A DNA stretch of 64,000 nt, from NCBI GenBank assembly GCA_965221655.1, contig OZ244906.1:1860001-1924000 (forward strand), written 5' to 3'. The notes beneath the pieces were generated by a model that saw only the letters and a list, made by a program, of their open reading frames with translations, ran no database searches and was not told the origin of the DNA. A program made the position numbers and the translations under genes. Source of the DNA: Bin107 sp965221655 (lineage in GTDB: Bacteria > UBA8248). Shown in pieces: positions 60,567 through 64,000 of this stretch (position 1 is the stretch's first letter; every line of letters starts with the position of its first letter).

Positions 60567-61103
60567 ATGTTCAAACGGCTCATGCTCGCAGCGACGTTGC
60601 TCGTCTCCTTTGGTCTGCTCACCGCCGAAGCCGAACCCCCGGTTCTTCAGTCGGGCACCCCGGTGATCTATCTCGCGGACAATCTCGATGAAAAGGACAA
60701 ACTGGGATGGTGCATCGACACCAAAGGGCGCGGGTTTGCAGAAACGCTGCACGCCCATTCCTGCAAACCCGCGGGACACGGAGACAACGACACACAATTC
60801 TCCTACGACGCGAAAAGCGGGCAGATTCGCTCCGTCGCCTTCAAAGGCAAATGCATGGCGTTCAGTGCGCCTGAAAACAAGGCGCAGCCCTTTGGGCTTC
60901 TCGATTGCGCATCCGGTGCGGCGTCACAGAAATTCGTCTACGAGCCTCGGTCGATGGAAATCCGCATCGGCAGCGATACGTCGAGGTGCGTCGTCGTCGG
61001 AGCGGGGAGTGCCTCTGCCGGCCCCTTCATGTCGCGCGCTCTGCTGTATGCGGATTGCGGATCGGTTGCAGAAAAATTCAAGCAATGGGTCGTCAAAAAG
61101 TAG
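60567..61103 (+). CDS. secreted ricin-type beta-trefoil lectin-like protein
   Basis: The 178-residue precursor has a signal peptide (MFKRLMLAATLLVSFGLLTA). The mature part contains paired cysteines and repeats of the GxCxx...Q/KF-type found in R-type beta-trefoils: GWCIDTKGRG, GKCMAFSAPENKAQPFGLLDC, and SRCVVVGAGS. Such modules bind carbohydrates. Only three loose repeats are visible and no enzyme domain is attached. GGGAG lies upstream of the ATG. Confidence 0.65.
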   Translation: MFKRLMLAATLLVSFGLLTAEAEPPVLQSGTPVIYLADNLDEKDKLGWCIDTKGRGFAETLHAHSCKPAGHGDNDTQFSYDAKSGQIRSVAFKGKCMAFSAPENKAQPFGLLDCASGAASQKFVYEPRSMEIRIGSDTSRCVVVGAGSASAGPFMSRALLYADCGSVAEKFKQWVVKK

Positions 61104-61172
61104 GCGGCACAGGGCAGGAAAACCCAAAACTGCGTTGCCGAGCGGGGCGCTCTACATCACCGACCCGCACCT

Positions 61173-62804
61173 TCAGGCAGATACACCCCGCACTGAAGCA
61201 TCTTCTTCGAGGAGACGAGCGGCCAAGCGTTTGGCCTCATCCAGATCGCCCACGAAATGATCGTCCGGAATGCGGCGGAAGACCGAGAGCGAGTGCAATA
61301 CGTCGGCCACTGTACCTCTCAGACCCGCCACGATGCAGGCGGTGCGTTGATCCAACGCGGTTTCGATGAGCTCTTCCATCGCCAACGCCGCACTGTCGTC
61401 CACACCGGTAGTTTGGGAAAAATCCAGAATCACCACATCGTGATCTTCGATGTCCGCGGCGATGGCGCGGGCCAGTTCGTTCGCAGAACCGACCGAGAAA
61501 CGTCTCCTCAGCCTGACGATCCCGACCGGGAGGCGCGTATGATCGGCCTCTTCGAGACTCGGAACGAACGCGGGGTCCAGGAGCGGCACGGAAAACACAT
61601 TGTCTATTTCGCTGCTTGCCAGCTCGCGCGCGCGCAGGAAGCCTGCCACGATCAGCCCGAGTGCGACGGCCGTGATCAATTCAATGAACACTGTCGTGGA
61701 AAACGTAAGAAGCATCGTGAAAACGTACTCGCGACGAATCACCCGCAAGCGGGAGACGAAACGCCAATCGATGATGTCCCAGCCGATTTTCATGAGAATG
61801 CCGGCCAGAACGGCGAGCGGAATCGGTTCCGTGACCCACCCGAATCCCAGCAGCAGGGTGAGCAGGAGCACGGCAGCCAGAGCGCCCGCCAGCGGGCTGC
61901 GCCCCCCGGCCCGAATGCTGGTCACGGTTCCCATGGTGGCGCCGGCTCCCGGCAGCCCTCCGAACACTCCAGCCGCCAGATTGCCGAGACCTTGCCCCAC
62001 GAGCTCCCGGTTGGGATTGTGGCGCGTGCGCGTCTGCGAATCCGCTACCAACGAAGTCAGCAGGCTGTCAATCGCACCCAGAAAGGCGATGATCAGCGCC
62101 GGCTTCACCAAAGCGCCGATGGTGTGCCACTCCAGCTGTGGCGCCTGAAGCTCCGGCAAGCCCACGGGGATTGCGCCGATTGTCCGCACCTCGGTGAAGA
62201 TGAAGAGCGAGGCGCACGTGCCGACTACCAGGGCAGCCAGAGGCGCGGGCAGGAACCCTCGTATCCGGCGAGGCCAGAAAATACAGACTACCAGGGCGAG
62301 CGTCCCGACGGCGACGTCACCCAAACCGTAGTTGGCGACGGCCTCCGGCCAAGCCTGCATCTGAGCGAGCGGGCCCCCCTTTATCGGGGCAGCACCCAGG
62401 AGGGGCATCACCTGCAAAACCATGATGATCACGCCGATCCCGGTCATGAAGCCGGAGATGACGGAATAGGGCGTGTAACTCATGAAACTGCCGATGCGCA
62501 GATACCCGATAGCGATCTGCAACAGCCCCGCCAGCATGATAATGGTAAAGGCCACCGGCAAACTGTCTGCATGCAGGGCGACGATTGCCGCCATGGCTAC
62601 CGTCATCGGGCCGGTGGGACCGGAGATCTGCGAAGGCGTGCCGCCGAACACCGCGGCGAAAAACCCGACCGCAACGGCGCCGTAGAGCCCGGCAGCCGGC
62701 CCCAGACCCGAGGCGACGCCGAAGGCCAACGCCATCGGCAGCATAATGATTGCGGCGGTTACTCCGCCAAACAGGTCACCGGGGATAGTGGCTCGAAATT
62801 TCAT
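61173..62804 (-). CDS. SulP (SLC26) family anion transporter with STAS domain
   Basis: The 543-residue inner-membrane protein has the SulP core: DLFGGVTAAIIMLPMALAFGVASGLGPAAGLYGA, SQISGPTGPMTVAMAA and NRELVGQGLGNLAAGVFGGLPGAG. About ten to twelve helices are followed by a C-terminal STAS domain (about 430-535; DVVILDFSQTTGVDDSAALAMEEL). Substrates in the family include sulfate, bicarbonate and dicarboxylates. ATG at 62804 follows GAGAGTTTG. It is a single-gene unit. Confidence 0.92.
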   Translation of the reverse strand: MKFRATIPGDLFGGVTAAIIMLPMALAFGVASGLGPAAGLYGAVAVGFFAAVFGGTPSQISGPTGPMTVAMAAIVALHADSLPVAFTIIMLAGLLQIAIGYLRIGSFMSYTPYSVISGFMTGIGVIIMVLQVMPLLGAAPIKGGPLAQMQAWPEAVANYGLGDVAVGTLALVVCIFWPRRIRGFLPAPLAALVVGTCASLFIFTEVRTIGAIPVGLPELQAPQLEWHTIGALVKPALIIAFLGAIDSLLTSLVADSQTRTRHNPNRELVGQGLGNLAAGVFGGLPGAGATMGTVTSIRAGGRSPLAGALAAVLLLTLLLGFGWVTEPIPLAVLAGILMKIGWDIIDWRFVSRLRVIRREYVFTMLLTFSTTVFIELITAVALGLIVAGFLRARELASSEIDNVFSVPLLDPAFVPSLEEADHTRLPVGIVRLRRRFSVGSANELARAIAADIEDHDVVILDFSQTTGVDDSAALAMEELIETALDQRTACIVAGLRGTVADVLHSLSVFRRIPDDHFVGDLDEAKRLAARLLEEDASVRGVSA

Positions 62805-63031
62805 CAAACTCTCAAGAACGACGTTGACAGCGAGGCGCCTGCGTTCGAGCACCAATCACAGAGGGGAATCAGCGCCAGAGCTTCTTCGCTCTGGCGCTTC
62901 GGCTCGTCGGAACGCGAAGAACGTCCGACGCTCGGCGCCGGCGAGATACAATGCGGATGCAACTGCGAGACACACCATAGCACCCGTCAAACGGCCTAAT
63001 CAATACAAGCCCCATTGTGCTTCCCTCGCCC

Positions 63032-63856
63032 CTAAAGGGGAGGGGCGGTCGCCTTGATGGTGACCGGCACGTCCTGAAAGGTTTTTACGAACCGCGTCGT
63101 GTTCGCGGCAATGGCCTCGAAAATTTTCTCTCCTTTCTCCGCCGTCGCGAGCGTGGCCGCTCCGCCGACTCCCATGCCCGTGCGGTCCTGCCCGTATTCC
63201 TCCATCGTCGGGGGAAAGGAGAGCTTGGGGTTTTCCACTCTGTTCACGGCGTGGTCCACCGACACGAAGCGGCGCTCAAACTCGCCCACTTCGGGAACCG
63301 CGTCCACCGCGCGCTCCATGCGCACCTGCGCGCCGTACTTGTAGAGCATGAAGGAGGTCTCGGATTCACATCCGTGGCCTACTCCTCCCGCGGGGCTCTC
63401 GCACACGGCGCGAATCTCCTTTCCGGCGATGAGCGCCAGATCCACGATGGCGACGGCCGCACCCGTGCGGTTGCGCACCCGCACGACGGCAATCTCAAGC
63501 GGGGGGAGGTTCGCAACCCTGTGTCCGTTCAGAATCACGATATGCTTGAAGCCATGAATGATGAGGCTGTTGCACACGTCCTCGACGACGCGCGTGAGCG
63601 TCTCCGCGGCGAGCGATATCGTTCCCGGAAACGCGAGATGATGCGGCGACCACCCGAACCACAGGGGAGAGGCGACGAGCGCGTCCGCGCGCTCGGCCAC
63701 CTCCTCGGCAGTCGCTATGGCCTCGGCCGCGTCTGTTCCCAGCGGGCAATGCGGTCCGTGCTGCTCGGTGGCGCCCACGGGCACGAGCGCCGTGTCCCCG
63801 CGCCCGAGGTATTCCTCCACGTCCGGCCAGGTCAGTTCCTGTATCCAGCGACTCAT
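63032..63856 (-). CDS. creatininase-family amidohydrolase
   Basis: The 274-residue protein has the creatininase metal motifs: VPVGATEQHGPHCPLGTDAAEA (Glu and His/Asp ligands, about residues 26-47), GHRVANLPPLEIAV (normally NGHGGN, here NGHRVAN) and GGVGHGCESETSFML (Glu ligand). The family includes creatininase, MftE and FAPy deformylase. Two loop Gly residues in NGHGGN are replaced, which may alter the substrate. ATG at 63856 follows CGAGGAGGGAGTCTC. It is preceded on the same strand by the truncated gene at the window edge. Confidence 0.87.
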   Translation of the reverse strand: MSRWIQELTWPDVEEYLGRGDTALVPVGATEQHGPHCPLGTDAAEAIATAEEVAERADALVASPLWFGWSPHHLAFPGTISLAAETLTRVVEDVCNSLIIHGFKHIVILNGHRVANLPPLEIAVVRVRNRTGAAVAIVDLALIAGKEIRAVCESPAGGVGHGCESETSFMLYKYGAQVRMERAVDAVPEVGEFERRFVSVDHAVNRVENPKLSFPPTMEEYGQDRTGMGVGGAATLATAEKGEKIFEAIAANTTRFVKTFQDVPVTIKATAPPL

Positions 63857-63888
63857 GAGACTCCCTCCTCGTTTTCGCGCGCGGGCCG

Positions 63889-64000
63889 CTACGCGGGCTC
63901 CACCCACCCCGGCCAACTGCGCCGGATGGCCTCGCATTCTTCCACCCGAACGCCGGTGACGAGGCGGATGCGCCGGTTCGTCATGCCCAGCAGTTTCTCG
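63889..64000 (-). CDS. C-terminal end of an unidentified gene (truncated by window edge)
   Basis: The minus-strand frame is open from the right edge to a TAG at 63889 and reads EKLLGMTNRRIRLVTGVRVE and then ECEAIRRSWPGWVEPA. Coding character is likely because of the good codon usage and the 32-nt gap to the creatininase-family start, but 37 codons are too few to identify the family. Confidence 0.5.
   Translation of the reverse strand, partial: EKLLGMTNRRIRLVTGVRVEECEAIRRSWPGWVEPA

Overview
This is a GC-rich, densely packed chromosomal window from a Gram-negative bacterium. It carries an MlaA-type outer-membrane lipid transport lipoprotein, periplasmic binding proteins, TRAP and TctABC transporters, and a pentaheme cytochrome. 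I cannot place the taxon. The mix of AapJQMP, TAXI-TRAP, TctABC, CaiB-type CoA transferases, cyclase-family amidases and several selenoproteins resembles uncultured marine or sediment lineages (Tectomicrobia-like, Rokubacteria-like or Desulfobacterota-like). That resemblance is inference only.

The main result is three genes that ordinary gene calling would break at in-frame UGA codons, each UGA sitting exactly where the family has its redox Cys/Sec. They are: (1) 14026-14631 (-), a UGSC-family protein reading U-G-S-S; (2) 28063-28716 (-), an AhpD/carboxymuconolactone-decarboxylase-like protein with C-K-Y-U, followed by a hairpin whose GGUC loop resembles a bacterial SECIS; (3) 51463-52062 (+), a second AhpD-like protein in which both cysteines of the CxxC motif are UGA (U-Y-G-U), followed by a perfect 6-bp hairpin. 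A yqeC homologue (45383-46168), an accessory gene for selenium-dependent molybdenum hydroxylases, and an orphan molybdenum hydroxylase large subunit (52874-55192) add to the selenium theme. No selA, selB, selC or selD is visible here.

Layout. 1-7.5 kb (+): an M24 peptidase, a cyclase, a SsuABC/TauABC-like ABC importer, a BKACE enzyme and a ThDP enzyme, apparently one uptake and catabolism locus. 7.4-12.9 kb (-): aapJQMP amino-acid importer, with an AT-richer deoxyribosyltransferase-fold gene at its tail. 12.9-16.7 kb (-): CaiB CoA transferase, enoyl-CoA hydratase, the UGSC selenoprotein and its partner. 16.8 kb: tRNA-Pro(UGG). 17-20.6 kb (-): TAXI-TRAP transporter. 20.7-26.3 kb: lhgO, a lone dppF, a small charged protein, arsS, mlaA, a plsY-like gene. 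26.3-30 kb (-): amidase, a livF remnant, and a three-gene operon of cupin, a 246-aa unknown and the C-K-Y-U selenoprotein. 30-33.2 kb (+): tctBAC. 33.3-36 kb: a small unknown, yjbQ, citrate synthase and an internally deleted NYN-domain pseudogene. 36.1-39.6 kb (-): a complete polyamine operon (XRE-cupin regulator, speH, pdaD, speE, speB) behind a strong promoter with two matching palindromic operators. 39.8-47.3 kb (+): grxC, an HpaB-like flavoenzyme and partner, a secreted ankyrin protein, a cyclase, Fe-ADH, yqeC, an M20 peptidase. 47.3-51.1 kb (-): a CoA transferase, thiL, thiE, a thioredoxin-like protein. 51.4-55.2 kb (+): the U-Y-G-U selenoprotein, a DUF1499 protein, a molybdenum hydroxylase. 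55.2-64 kb: pentaheme cytochrome, GNAT, serS, a deacetylase, a lectin-like protein, a SulP transporter, a creatininase-family amidohydrolase and one truncated gene.

Overall the window looks like a heterotroph's catabolic and transport region, rich in C-N bond hydrolases and CoA-ester chemistry, with housekeeping genes (serS, thiE/thiL, citrate synthase, polyamine synthesis) between them.
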